Source of the DNA: Acidimicrobiaceae bacterium
GTDB taxonomy: Bacteria; Actinomycetota; Acidimicrobiia; Acidimicrobiales; RAAP-2
DNA length: 64,000 bases
Direction of reading: 5' to 3'
Assembly (NCBI GenBank): GCA_003161255.1
Contig: PMOQ01000059.1
Span: 1 to 64,000, forward strand
The translations under genes and the position numbers were made by a program. Positions 41,369 through 49,337 of the stretch are shown in pieces. Positions within the stretch are counted from its first letter, which is position 1. Each line of letters opens with the position of its first letter. The notes beneath the pieces were generated by a model that was given only the letters and a program-made list of their open reading frames with translations, ran no database searches and was not told the origin of the DNA.

Positions 41369-41393
41369 GGCTCTGACCCGACGGGTCAGAGCC
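41369..41393. terminator. Strong hairpin inside the mobile element
   Basis: GGCTCTGACCC pairs with GGGTCAGAGCC around a GAC loop, a perfect 11-bp stem. It lies 95 bases after the amidohydrolase stop and could end that transcript or shield the element from read-through. No T tract follows. Confidence 0.5.
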
Positions 41394-41418
41394 GTAGGCT
41401 GCTCGACTGCACCGTTTC

Positions 41419-41630
41419 TCAGCGGTGCGCCAGGACTAATCCGAGTGCGACGCATGCCGTCACGGCAAAGCCAACGAAGACGGCAAGGGGGAAGTGGTTC
41501 CCACTTGCGCGCCGTTCCTCTCTGAAGGCGAAAAGCCAAAGCCAACGAGAAGAACCAGTATGAGCGGTGGAGCGACGACCACCAGCATCCACGGCCAGGG
41601 AAGCAGGCGGGAACTTCGTAGAAGTGCCAT
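41419..41630 (-). pseudogene. Frameshifted small two-helix membrane protein
   Basis: From ATG at 41630 the frame reads MALLRSSRLLPWPW followed by the hydrophobic helix MLVVVAPPLILVLLVGFGF, then SPSERNGAQVG. A one-step frame change restores FPLAVFVGFAVTACVALGLV, a second hydrophobic helix, and LAHR before a stop at 41419. As it stands each frame ends early. The pattern fits a small membrane protein carried by the mobile element, broken by one indel near 41500. A sequencing error would give the same picture. Confidence 0.5.
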
Positions 41631-41709
41631 GTTCGGCCTCGGCACCGAGGTTAGGCTCCCGGTCAAACTGACCCACTACCGCGGCTTCGGGCGTCCTGTC
41701 GGTGCTCGC

Positions 41710-42456
41710 TTAAGGCGCGGCGTAGCCCCCGTCGACAACCATGGCCGAGCCGGTCGTCCAGCGAGAAGCGTCGCTGGCCAGGTACGAGTAGGCGCCGACC
41801 AGGTCGGCCGCCGAGCCGAGTCCAAGCGGGTGTCGGGCCGCGATGGAGGCGATCGCCTCCTCTGGGAGCTCAGCGTGGATCCCCGAGAGGAATGTTCCCG
41901 GGCACACGCAGTTCACCCGGATGCCATCGCGGGCGTACTCGACGGCCGCGACCTTGGCGAGCTGGATGACCGCCGCCTTGGTGGCGCAGTAGGGGGCCGC
42001 GTGCGACCACGCGGTGAGCCCGGAGACCGACGCCGTGAGCACGATCGACCCCGACCCCTGCTCACGCATGACCGGAACAGCCGCCCGGATCCCGTTGACG
42101 GCGCCAAGGACATTGACGCGGAACGCCCTCTCCCAGTCCTCGGTGGCCAGGTTGTGGATCCGACCATTGGGAGAGAGAACGCCGGCGTTACTGACCAGCA
42201 CGTCGAGCCGGCCGAAACGCCCGACAGCCAGACGAATCACCGCTTCGACCTGGGCGAAGTCACTCACGTCAGCGAGGCGGGTCTCCACCCCCCCGGTGGG
42301 CTCTGGAAGGCCCGCCACTGTCGCTTCCAGCGAGGATGCGCTGAGGTCGCTCAGCACGAGATCGGTGTCGGGCTCGCCGGCGAACTGACTCGACAGCGCC
42401 GCACCAAGCGATCCCCCGGCCCCCGTGATAGCGATGACCCGTCGCGGCCCGGTCAT
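41710..42456 (-). CDS. SDR-family NAD(P)-dependent oxidoreductase
   Basis: A 248-residue SDR. TGAGGSLG at residues 11-18 binds the cofactor, SNAG stands where NNAG is usual, and YCATK carries the catalytic Tyr and Lys. The C-terminus GSAMVVDGGYAAP is FabG-like. Its ATG overlaps the stop of the SDR upstream (ATGA), so the two are co-translated. The frame is open further upstream, but that part is shadow. Probably a hydroxyacyl or cyclic alcohol dehydrogenase. Confidence 0.9.
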   Translation of the reverse strand: MTGPRRVIAITGAGGSLGAALSSQFAGEPDTDLVLSDLSASSLEATVAGLPEPTGGVETRLADVSDFAQVEAVIRLAVGRFGRLDVLVSNAGVLSPNGRIHNLATEDWERAFRVNVLGAVNGIRAAVPVMREQGSGSIVLTASVSGLTAWSHAAPYCATKAAVIQLAKVAAVEYARDGIRVNCVCPGTFLSGIHAELPEEAIASIAARHPLGLGSAADLVGAYSYLASDASRWTTGSAMVVDGGYAAP

Positions 42457-43232
42457 ACGAGCAGGTACCCGCCGTCGAGGGTGAGCACCGTTCCGGTCAC
42501 GAACGCCGCCGCGTCGGACGCCAAAAACAGATAGGCGCCGGCTAGGTCGCCGGCGCTGCCCCAGCGCCGTTGGGCAGTGTGGTCGAGGATGCGATCGGCC
42601 AGCTTGGGGTTGCTCTTCCACCCCTCGGCCAGCGGCGAGTCGAACCACCCCGGGGCCACCACGTTGACGGTGATCCCCGACCTCGCCAGGTCGAGCGCCA
42701 ATGCCTTCGCCAGTCCAACCAACCCCGCCTTCGACGCGCAGTAGGCACTGAGCCCCTGGATTGGCCGGTCACCCAGCACCGATCCGGTGAAAATCAATCG
42801 GCCGCCCTCGGCCATGACGCGGGCGGCCGCACGCGCCCCGAGGAACCCCCCGATGAGGTTCACCTCGAGCACCTCGCGCCACACCGCCGGATCGACCTTG
42901 AGCGGGCTGGCGACGACAGGCGATATCCCGGCGTTGCAGATCCAGACATCGACGCCGCCCCACTCGGCGACGGTGGCGTCGGCAACCGCTTCATTGAATC
43001 CTTCGTCGGCCACGTCACCGCTGCAGACAAGGGCCGGGCCGGGCAGCTCGCCCGCTACCTCCTTGAGTTGGGCCTCGGCCCGCGCCACCAGCACCACCCG
43101 GGCCCCGGCCTGCGAGAACGCATGGGCGAGCACTCGCCCGAGCCCCCTGCTGGCTCCGGTGATCACCACGCGCTTGCCCGTGACGTCACCCGCAGTCGGG
43201 AAGCGTTCGGGGATCTCGATCTCTTCCGCCAT
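42453..43232 (-). CDS. SDR-family NAD(P)-dependent oxidoreductase
   Basis: A 259-residue SDR. TGASRGLG is at residues 25-32, CNAG replaces NNAG, and YCASK is the active site. The last segment GTVLTLDGGYLLV is typical. A good GGAAGGACG ribosome site precedes the ATG. It is the first gene of a leftward pair and lies just left of the 43247 operator-like palindrome, which it shares with the divergent E1 dehydrogenase. Both directions could therefore respond to the same regulator as the P450 operon. Confidence 0.9.
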   Translation of the reverse strand: MAEEIEIPERFPTAGDVTGKRVVITGASRGLGRVLAHAFSQAGARVVLVARAEAQLKEVAGELPGPALVCSGDVADEGFNEAVADATVAEWGGVDVWICNAGISPVVASPLKVDPAVWREVLEVNLIGGFLGARAAARVMAEGGRLIFTGSVLGDRPIQGLSAYCASKAGLVGLAKALALDLARSGITVNVVAPGWFDSPLAEGWKSNPKLADRILDHTAQRRWGSAGDLAGAYLFLASDAAAFVTGTVLTLDGGYLLV

Positions 43233-43246
43233 CGTCCTTCCCGACT

Positions 43247-43263
43247 TTGTACTGACCAGTACA
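43247..43263. promoter_or_regulatory. Operator-like palindrome between SDR and E1 genes
   Basis: TTGTACTGACCAGTACA lies 14 bases from the SDR start on the left and 11 bases from the E1 GTG on the right, in a gap of only 42 bases. It matches the sites at 9209, 13157, 13178 and 46452. Confidence 0.65.
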
Positions 43264-43274
43264 CTACGCGGCTC

Positions 43275-45239
43275 GTGTTCCAGACAACGGAGCTCCTTGA
43301 AATGCACCGGCGGATGCTCGTCATCCGCGGGTTCGAGGAACGGGTCGCGGCCCTGTACCGCGACGGCGAGGTGCCAGGGTTCGTCCACCTGTCAACCGGG
43401 CAGGAGGCGTCTGCGGTGGGCGCATGCTGGCCGCTCCGGCCCGCCGACGTGATCACCTCGACGCATCGCGGCCATGGGCATTGCCTGGCCAAGGGCCTGG
43501 ATCCCTTCGGCATGTTCGCGGAGTTGATGGCGAAGGCGGAGGGGACCAATCGCGGACGCGGGGGCTCGATGCACATCGCCGATCCGACGATCGGCATCTT
43601 CGGCGCCAACGGGATCGTGGCGGCCGGGCTGCCCATCGCCGCTGGTGCGGCGACTGCCGCGCAGCTGCGACAAGACGGCAGCGTCGCGGTGGCGTTCTTC
43701 GGGGACGGCGCGGTGGCCCAAGGTGCCTTCCACGAGGCGGTCAACCTGGCCGCCGTCCAGCGATTGCCGGTGATCTTCTTCTGCGAGAACAACGGCTATG
43801 CCGAATTCTCTCCCGCGGCGACCCAGCACGCGGCACCCCTCGAACGGCGGGCGGCCGGCTACGGGGTGGCCTTCGTCGCCGTCGATGGCAACGACGTCGT
43901 AGCCGCGGCAATGGCGATGCAGGACATCGTCGAGGCGACTCGGGCCGGAGCGGGCCCGACCATCGTGGAGGCGACAACGTACCGGTGGCACGGCCACTAC
44001 GAGGGCGACCCGCAGCGATACCGATCACCCGAGGAGGTCCAAGCGTGGGAGACCCGGGACCCGATCCTCGTCCACGCCAGCCGGCTTCACGCGACGGGCG
44101 TCGGTGACGACGAGATCCAAGCGCTGGAGTCGTCGGTTGCTGCGCAGCTGGACCAAGCGGTCGAGGCAGCCCGGCGGTTGGAGGCTCCGGCCGCCGATAG
44201 CTTGACCGACTTCGTCACACGCCCGAGGCCGGCTTATCCCGAGCTCCCCACCCCGGACGCCGACGCGCCGGTCTTCCGCACAATGGACGCGATCCGCACC
44301 GCCCTCGAGACCGAGCTCACCAACGACGAGCGCGTCTTCGTGGCCGGCATCGACGTCGGCGCAGGTGGCAACGTCTTCGGGCTGACGCGTGGGCTGCGGG
44401 ATCGATTCGGTGATCGGGTGCGCGACACCCCCATCTCGGAGACCGCCATCATCGGCCTGGGAGTTGGCGCTGCGATGGCCGGCATGCGCCCGGTGGTCGA
44501 GCTGATGTATCTCGACTTCATCGGTGTCTGTCTCGACCAGCTGCTCAACCAAGCGGCGAAGCTGCCGTTCATGACCGGTGGCGCCGCGCAGATGGCCCTG
44601 ACGGTGCGCACCCAGTTCGGCGCCGGACGCTCCTCCGGCAGCCAGCACTCGCAGAGTCTGGAGGCGCTCCTGGCCCACATCCCCGGGCTCACCGTCGTCA
44701 TGCCGTCGACCCCAGCCGACACCTACGGGCTGCTGCGTGCTGCGATCCAGGACCCCAACCCGGTCGTATTCATCGAGAACCGGCTCCTCTACGGCATGAA
44801 AGGTCCGCAACCGCCGACCGAGCACATCGTCCCGATCGGCAAGTCGGCGGTCGTGCGAGCGGGGACCGACGTCACCGTTGTCTCGGTCTCCCGGATGGTT
44901 CACTCGGCGATCGCAGCCGCCGAGTGCCTGGCGGGTGAGGGTATCTCGGTCGAGGTGATCGACCTGCGAACCGTCGCCCCCCTCGACATGGTTCCGATCC
45001 TCGACTCAGTTCACAAGACGAGCCGGATACTGATCGCGCACGAAGCCGTTCTACCGTTCGGAATCGGCGCCGAGATCGCCGCCACGGTCGCCCGCGAGGC
45101 ATTCTGGGACCTCGACGCGCCGATCCACCGGATCGGTGCTGCGGCAACCCCGTCCCCGTACGCGCCGACCCTCGAACGCGCGTGGCTTCCCGACGAGGAC
45201 GACATCGAACAGGCCATCCGCCGCCTGGCCGAGATCTGA
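43275..45239 (+). CDS. Fused E1 alpha-beta subunit, 2-oxoacid/acetoin dehydrogenase type
   Basis: A 654-residue thiamine-diphosphate enzyme joining an alpha part (about 1-330) and a beta part (about 345-654). The alpha part begins ELLEMHRRMLVIRGFEERV and has the ThDP motif GDGAVAQGAFHEA...CENN. The beta part has DVGAGGNVFGLTRGL, ETAIIGLGVGAAMAG and LIAHEAVLPFGIGAEIA. It decarboxylates a 2-oxo acid or cleaves a diketone and passes an acyl group to an E2. The GTG at 43275 fits the family start. No E2 or E3 gene is in the window, so partners are elsewhere or the enzyme works alone. Confidence 0.9.
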   Translation: MFQTTELLEMHRRMLVIRGFEERVAALYRDGEVPGFVHLSTGQEASAVGACWPLRPADVITSTHRGHGHCLAKGLDPFGMFAELMAKAEGTNRGRGGSMHIADPTIGIFGANGIVAAGLPIAAGAATAAQLRQDGSVAVAFFGDGAVAQGAFHEAVNLAAVQRLPVIFFCENNGYAEFSPAATQHAAPLERRAAGYGVAFVAVDGNDVVAAAMAMQDIVEATRAGAGPTIVEATTYRWHGHYEGDPQRYRSPEEVQAWETRDPILVHASRLHATGVGDDEIQALESSVAAQLDQAVEAARRLEAPAADSLTDFVTRPRPAYPELPTPDADAPVFRTMDAIRTALETELTNDERVFVAGIDVGAGGNVFGLTRGLRDRFGDRVRDTPISETAIIGLGVGAAMAGMRPVVELMYLDFIGVCLDQLLNQAAKLPFMTGGAAQMALTVRTQFGAGRSSGSQHSQSLEALLAHIPGLTVVMPSTPADTYGLLRAAIQDPNPVVFIENRLLYGMKGPQPPTEHIVPIGKSAVVRAGTDVTVVSVSRMVHSAIAAAECLAGEGISVEVIDLRTVAPLDMVPILDSVHKTSRILIAHEAVLPFGIGAEIAATVAREAFWDLDAPIHRIGAAATPSPYAPTLERAWLPDEDDIEQAIRRLAEI

Positions 45240-45243
45240 GCCG

Positions 45244-45260
45244 CCCTCCGGCCAGGAGGG
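45244..45260. terminator. Hairpin between convergent genes
   Basis: CCCTCC pairs with GGAGGG around GGCCA, five bases after the E1 stop and before the end of the leftward acyl-CoA dehydrogenase. There is no T tract, as is common in high-GC hosts. Confidence 0.5.
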
Positions 45261-45290
45261 TGCGTTAGAGAAATCGACGCCGCGGGGAAA

Positions 45291-46439
45291 TCAGCAGCCG
45301 AGCTCGCGCGCGATCACCAGGTGCTGTATCTCGTTCGTGCCTTCGCCGATCTCGAGGACCTTGGCGTCGCAGTAGAAGCGAGCGACCGGGGAGTCGAGCA
45401 TGTAGCCGAGCCCTCCGTGGATCTGGACGGCCTCCGAGGCCGCCCACGTGGCCAGCCGGCTCGCCTTCAATTTCGCCATCGACGCCTCTTTGAGGAAGGG
45501 CTGTCCGTTGTCGCGCAGGGACGCGGCCCGGTAGGTCAGCCATCGTGCCGCCTCCAATTCGGTCGCGATGTCGGCCAGCTTGAACTGGATCGCCTGGAAC
45601 CTGGCTATGGGCTGGCCGAACTGCACCCGCTGCTTGGCATAGTCCGTGGCCATGTCCAGCACGGCCTGAACGAGGCTGAGCGATAGGGCCGCGATCGAGA
45701 TCCGCCCAACCTCGAGGGTCTGCAGAAACTGTCTGAGCCCCATGTCCGGATCTCCGACGAGGCGATCCTCGGGGACCCAGACGTCGTCGAAGTAGAGCTC
45801 ACGGGTGTCAAGGCCACGCCAGCCGATGCCGCGCATCTTCGGGCCCATGGTGAACCCGGGCGTGTCCTTCTCCACGACGAAGCTCGCGAACTTGGGCGCC
45901 TGCCCTTCGGGCGACTCCGTGCGGGCAAGCAATGTCACCCCGAAGGACATGTCCGTGCCGGCATTGGAGATGAATGTCTTGGCGCCGTTGATGAGCCAAC
46001 CCCCGTCGCGCCGCTCGGCCCGCGTGCGAATGCCGCGGGCATCGGATCCGGCTTCGGACTCGGTCAACCCGAATGCGCCGAGGGCGGATCCCTCGGCCAG
46101 CGGTCGGAGCCACCGCTCCCGCTGCTCGTCGCTGCCGAAAAGGTAGAGCGGCAACGACCCGATGGTCACGTGTGCCTGCCACGCGGCGGCCACCGACTGG
46201 TCGGCGTGCCCGATCTGCTCCATGGCGGCGACAAAGCCGACGGTGGACATCCCAATGCCACCCCACTCCTCGGGGATCAGGATGCCGAGAAGGCCAAGAC
46301 TCCCCATCTCCCGCAGCAGGTCGGTCGGACAACGGGCCTCTTCCCACGCCAGGGGCGCGCGGGTCGCGATCTCCTTCTGTGCGAACTCGCGGCACAGGTC
46401 GACGAGCACCCGTTCGGATTCGGTGAGCGAGAAGTCCAC
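45291..46439 (-). CDS. Acyl-CoA dehydrogenase
   Basis: A 382-residue FAD-dependent dehydrogenase of canonical form. It starts MDFSLTESERVLVDLCREF, and has GLTESEAGSDARG (FAD loop), WLINGAKTFISNAG, and the arginine segment KQRVQFGQPIARFQAIQ. The catalytic glutamate is in EIGEGTNEIQHLVIAREL, as in short- and medium-chain enzymes. The promoter region carries the 46452 operator-like site. It is probably the first dehydrogenation step of the beta-oxidation set at 46.5-52.7 kb. Confidence 0.93.
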   Translation of the reverse strand: MDFSLTESERVLVDLCREFAQKEIATRAPLAWEEARCPTDLLREMGSLGLLGILIPEEWGGIGMSTVGFVAAMEQIGHADQSVAAAWQAHVTIGSLPLYLFGSDEQRERWLRPLAEGSALGAFGLTESEAGSDARGIRTRAERRDGGWLINGAKTFISNAGTDMSFGVTLLARTESPEGQAPKFASFVVEKDTPGFTMGPKMRGIGWRGLDTRELYFDDVWVPEDRLVGDPDMGLRQFLQTLEVGRISIAALSLSLVQAVLDMATDYAKQRVQFGQPIARFQAIQFKLADIATELEAARWLTYRAASLRDNGQPFLKEASMAKLKASRLATWAASEAVQIHGGLGYMLDSPVARFYCDAKVLEIGEGTNEIQHLVIARELGC

Positions 46440-46451
46440 GAGCCGATCCTA

Positions 46452-46469
46452 TTGTTCCGACCGGTACAA
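46452..46469. promoter_or_regulatory. Operator-like palindrome upstream of acyl-CoA dehydrogenase
   Basis: TTGTTCCGACCGGTACAA lies 12 bases before the start at 46439. One base differs from the TTGTAC half-site. It is the fifth member of the shared palindrome set. Confidence 0.6.
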
Positions 46470-46548
46470 CACTCGATCGTTCATTCCTCTTCTCTTGTGG
46501 TCTTGCTCTATCTCCCGTGTCCTCTTTCTTCTATGCGACGTTCTCGCG

Positions 46549-47370
46549 CTACGCGCCGACCCGGTCGAGCAGTTCACTGGCCCGCTCCACCGAACGGCGT
46601 ACCGCGGGGTGGTAACCCTCTTCCTCGATTCGGGGGCCCATGACCTCGAGGTCGAATGAGCCCTCGAACCCGGCATCGAGCACCATCGCCAGGAGCCGCT
46701 CCAGAGGGATGTCTCCGTCACCGGGCACCGCCCGGTCGCCGGTCTGTGTGGTCCCGATCACGTAGTCGGAGATCTGGGTGAGCCCGACCAGGTCGATGTT
46801 CGCGCGGACGACCTGCTCCAAGCCCCGTTCATACCAGCACGACTGGAGGTCGAGCATCACTTTGGTTCCCGCGGCTCGGGCCACAGCCATGGCGTCGCGC
46901 TGCCAGAAGACGAAGCTGATGTCCGAGCGCAGGGGGTTGGTCGGCTCGAGGAGCAGTGGAACACCCAGCTCGGCGGCTCGGGCCACCGCAGGAGCCACCA
47001 GCTCGGCGAGGGCGTCGACCGCGGCGCCCCATGTGAGGCTGGTCGCCGCGCCGCTGCACACGTAGACGGTGGCCGCGTGAACCGACGACGCGAAGTCCAC
47101 GGTCTCGACAGTTCGCGCTTGGTCCTCACCCCACGAGCCGACGGCTCGGTCAGCGTCAAGCGGCCGATAGGTGGGACCGAAGATGGTGGACACCCGCAGT
47201 CCGGCACCGTTCACCATCTCCCGGGCTTCGTCCCACCCGACCTCGTCGATCTTCGGAAGAATCAGCGCGACGTGGTCGATACCGAGGTCTCGCCACATCG
47301 CGATGTCCTCCGCGAGTGGTTGGCGGTAGGACGAGACCGAGTTGACCGACAGGCGTGGGTGGGCGAACAC
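46549..47370 (-). CDS. Sugar phosphate isomerase/epimerase-like TIM-barrel protein
   Basis: A 273-residue paralogue of the protein at 9234-9998, sharing HPRLSVN, LEPTNPLRSDISFV, SCWYERGLEQVV, GDGDIPLERLL and FDLEVMGPRIE. Metal-ligand candidates are Glu in EPTNPLR, Asp in KVMLDLQS, Asp in ANIDLVGLTQISDY and Glu in DLEVMGPR. The GTG start is at 47370. It is the last gene of the leftward beta-oxidation operon. It may isomerise or dehydrate a cyclic polyol or keto acid; the substrate is unknown. Confidence 0.8.
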   Translation of the reverse strand: MFAHPRLSVNSVSSYRQPLAEDIAMWRDLGIDHVALILPKIDEVGWDEAREMVNGAGLRVSTIFGPTYRPLDADRAVGSWGEDQARTVETVDFASSVHAATVYVCSGAATSLTWGAAVDALAELVAPAVARAAELGVPLLLEPTNPLRSDISFVFWQRDAMAVARAAGTKVMLDLQSCWYERGLEQVVRANIDLVGLTQISDYVIGTTQTGDRAVPGDGDIPLERLLAMVLDAGFEGSFDLEVMGPRIEEEGYHPAVRRSVERASELLDRVGA

Positions 47371-47436
47371 AGTGCGGAATGTAGTCAGCGCCGCCCCGCC
47401 GCGGCGACACCGGAGGGAAGCAGAACCCGACCGTGC

Positions 47437-48561
47437 CTATTCAGCCGATTCGCGCTGACGGACCACGCCCGCCAACCCTGCCGGATCGACCCCGATCTCG
47501 CCCAAGACCGCGTCGGTGTGCGCCCCGGGCAATGCCGGGACGCCCGCGATCGGCTTGGTGCGCGAGTAGCGAGGCGACGGCGATGGCTGCAGGACTCCGT
47601 CGATCTCGACGAACGTCCCCCGGGCCTGATGGTGCGGGTGCAGTGGGGCCTCGCTCAAGCTCAGGACCGGCGTCGCGCAGGTCTGAGGGTCGACGATCTC
47701 CCTCTCCCACTCCACACGCGTCTTCTCGCGGAACCGCTCGGCCATCACCTCTGCGTGGGCGGCCCATGTTTCGGCCGAGTCACCCTGGGGCACGTCTACC
47801 GCCATCCTGCGGGTCAGCTCGTCGTAGAACCGCGGCTCCATCGCTCCGACCGCGATGTGGCCGCCATCGGAGGTCTCGTACGCGCGGTAGTAGTGGGCTG
47901 CGCCGTCGAGCACGTTGGCGCAGCGGCGATCCTCCCACCGGCCTTCGGCCAAGAGGCCGTAGAACGGGGTCATCAAGGTGACCACGCCGTCGACCATGGC
48001 CACGTCGACGACCTGACCCTTCCCCGATTGACGGGCCTCGAGGATGCCGCTCAAGAGGCCGACGGCGAGCAGCATCCCGCCGCCGCCGTAGTCGCCGACA
48101 AGGTTGAGCGGTGGCAAAGGCAAGTCCGCCGTCCCTATGGCGTGCAGTGCGCCGGACATGGCGAGGTAGTTGATGTCGTGCCCGGCCATCGGGGCCAGCG
48201 GACCGTCCTGTCCGTACCCGGTCATCCGGGCGTAGATGAGGCGGGCATTCCGAGCCAGTAGGTCGTCGGGCCCGAGGCCGATGCGTTCGAGTGCCCCCGG
48301 CCGGAACACGTCGACGAAGGCATCTGCCCCGGTGACAAGGGTGCGCACCAGCTCGGCACCTCGGGCGTCCTTCACGTCGACGGCGATCGACCGCTGGCTC
48401 CGCCGGACGACTCGGTCGACGAACTCGGTCTGGTCAACCTCCTCGATGCGGTCGACTCGAATGACGTCGGCTCCGAGGTCTCCGAGGACCATCCCGGCAA
48501 ACGGGCCGGGCCCCAAACCGGCCATCATGACGATGCGGATGCCGGAGAGCGGGCCCCCCAC
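47437..48561 (-). CDS. CaiB/BaiF family CoA-transferase / alpha-methylacyl-CoA racemase-type
   Basis: A 374-residue class III CoA-transferase-fold protein. It matches the alpha-methylacyl-CoA racemase subgroup: His128-Asp129 in AGHDINYLAMSG and Asp157 in LVGDYGGGG correspond to the catalytic residues of mycobacterial Mcr (His126, Asp156). Racemases of this kind make (2S)-methylacyl-CoA from the 2R form so acyl-CoA dehydrogenases can act on isoprenoid or steroid side chains. Its GTG shares one base with the stop of the hydratase (TAGTG). A CoA-transferase role remains possible. Confidence 0.88.
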   Translation of the reverse strand: MGGPLSGIRIVMMAGLGPGPFAGMVLGDLGADVIRVDRIEEVDQTEFVDRVVRRSQRSIAVDVKDARGAELVRTLVTGADAFVDVFRPGALERIGLGPDDLLARNARLIYARMTGYGQDGPLAPMAGHDINYLAMSGALHAIGTADLPLPPLNLVGDYGGGGMLLAVGLLSGILEARQSGKGQVVDVAMVDGVVTLMTPFYGLLAEGRWEDRRCANVLDGAAHYYRAYETSDGGHIAVGAMEPRFYDELTRRMAVDVPQGDSAETWAAHAEVMAERFREKTRVEWEREIVDPQTCATPVLSLSEAPLHPHHQARGTFVEIDGVLQPSPSPRYSRTKPIAGVPALPGAHTDAVLGEIGVDPAGLAGVVRQRESAE

Positions 48562-49337
48562 TACCTGGCGGCCCAGCGCTCTCGGGCGTCGGCGGCCTCC
48601 CGGGTTGCGTGCGTGATCACCTGGTTGCGGTTCTCCAGCTCGACCGCGGCAGCCAGGTCGGACGCGTCGGTGTTGACCTGGAGTGTCCGCTTCGTCATCT
48701 GGACACCGAGCGGGGAGAGTGCCGCGATCTCAGAGGCCCGCTCGAGGGCGCGATCGAGCAACTGGTCGTCTTCGACGAGTTCACTCACGAGGCCCCGTTG
48801 GAAGGCCTCGTCGGCCGAGACGTTGCGACCGGTCAGCATCCAGTCGGCGGCGACGCTGAGCCCGACGGTGCGGGGCAGGAAGTAGCTCATGCCCATCTCG
48901 GCGCCGGAGAGCCCGAGGAGGATGGCGGCGTTCGCGAACGACGCGGATGCCGAGCAGATCCGCACGTCGGAGGCAAGGCACATTGCCAGCCCGGCACCGA
49001 CGGCAGGCCCGTTGACCGCTGCGATGACGGGCTGCGGGAGGGCGCGGACCGCCTTGGGCAACGCCGCCATCATCTCTTGGAAGCGCATCCGGTCGATCGC
49101 CGGATCGGTCGCGTCGAGCATGCTCGGGCCGAAATCGCGCACATCGATGCCGGAACAAAACCCCCGGCCGGCACCGGTGAGGATCACGACGCGGACATCG
49201 TGATCGGTGGCCAGGGTGCCGAACGCCCGTTGCAACTCCCCCACGAGCTCCTCGTTGAGCGCGTTGAGGCGTTCGGGCCGGTTCAATCGCAGGAGCACCA
49301 CACCGTCGCTCGGCGCCTCCCGGACGAGCGTCGTCAA
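48561..49337 (-). CDS. Enoyl-CoA hydratase/isomerase (crotonase)
   Basis: A 258-residue crotonase. The oxyanion hole is formed by GFCSGIDV (near residue 66) and [12 protein letters not shown], and the catalytic-glutamate region is [14 protein letters not shown]. It starts at a TTG overlapping the thiolase stop (TTGA), a coupled arrangement supported by [20 protein letters not shown] at the N-terminus. The open frame extends far upstream as shadow of the thiolase. It hydrates an enoyl-CoA in the beta-oxidation set with the SDR and thiolase. Confidence 0.9.
   Translation of the reverse strand: MTTLVREAPSDGVVLLRLNRPERLNALNEELVGELQRAFGTLATDHDVRVVILTGAGRGFCSGIDVRDFGPSMLDATDPAIDRMRFQEMMAALPKAVRALPQPVIAAVNGPAVGAGLAMCLASDVRICSASASFANAAILLGLSGAEMGMSYFLPRTVGLSVAADWMLTGRNVSADEAFQRGLVSELVEDDQLLDRALERASEIAALSPLGVQMTKRTLQVNTDASDLAAAVELENRNQVITHATREAADARERWAAR

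Larger units (their letters stand above)
41342..41681. mobile_element. 340-bp MITE-like element with perfect 19-bp terminal inverted repeats
   Basis: The left end at 41342-41360 reads CGGTAGTGGGTCAGTTTGA, and the right end at 41663-41681 is its exact reverse complement. Both are flanked by the direct repeat CGGCTT (41336-41341 and 41682-41687), as expected of a 6-bp target duplication. Inside are a perfect 11-bp-stem hairpin (41369-41393), a smaller hairpin (41409-41428) and a broken membrane-protein frame. No transposase is present, so it is non-autonomous or internally deleted. The ends recall IS21- or IS481-type inverted repeats, but family assignment is not secure. Confidence 0.82.

Noticed and set aside
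42570-43274. An in-frame extension of the E1 gene by 235 codons upstream
   Set aside because: The extension has no family sequence, covers the SDR on the other strand and crosses the operator. The E1 start at 43275 matches the usual family beginning.
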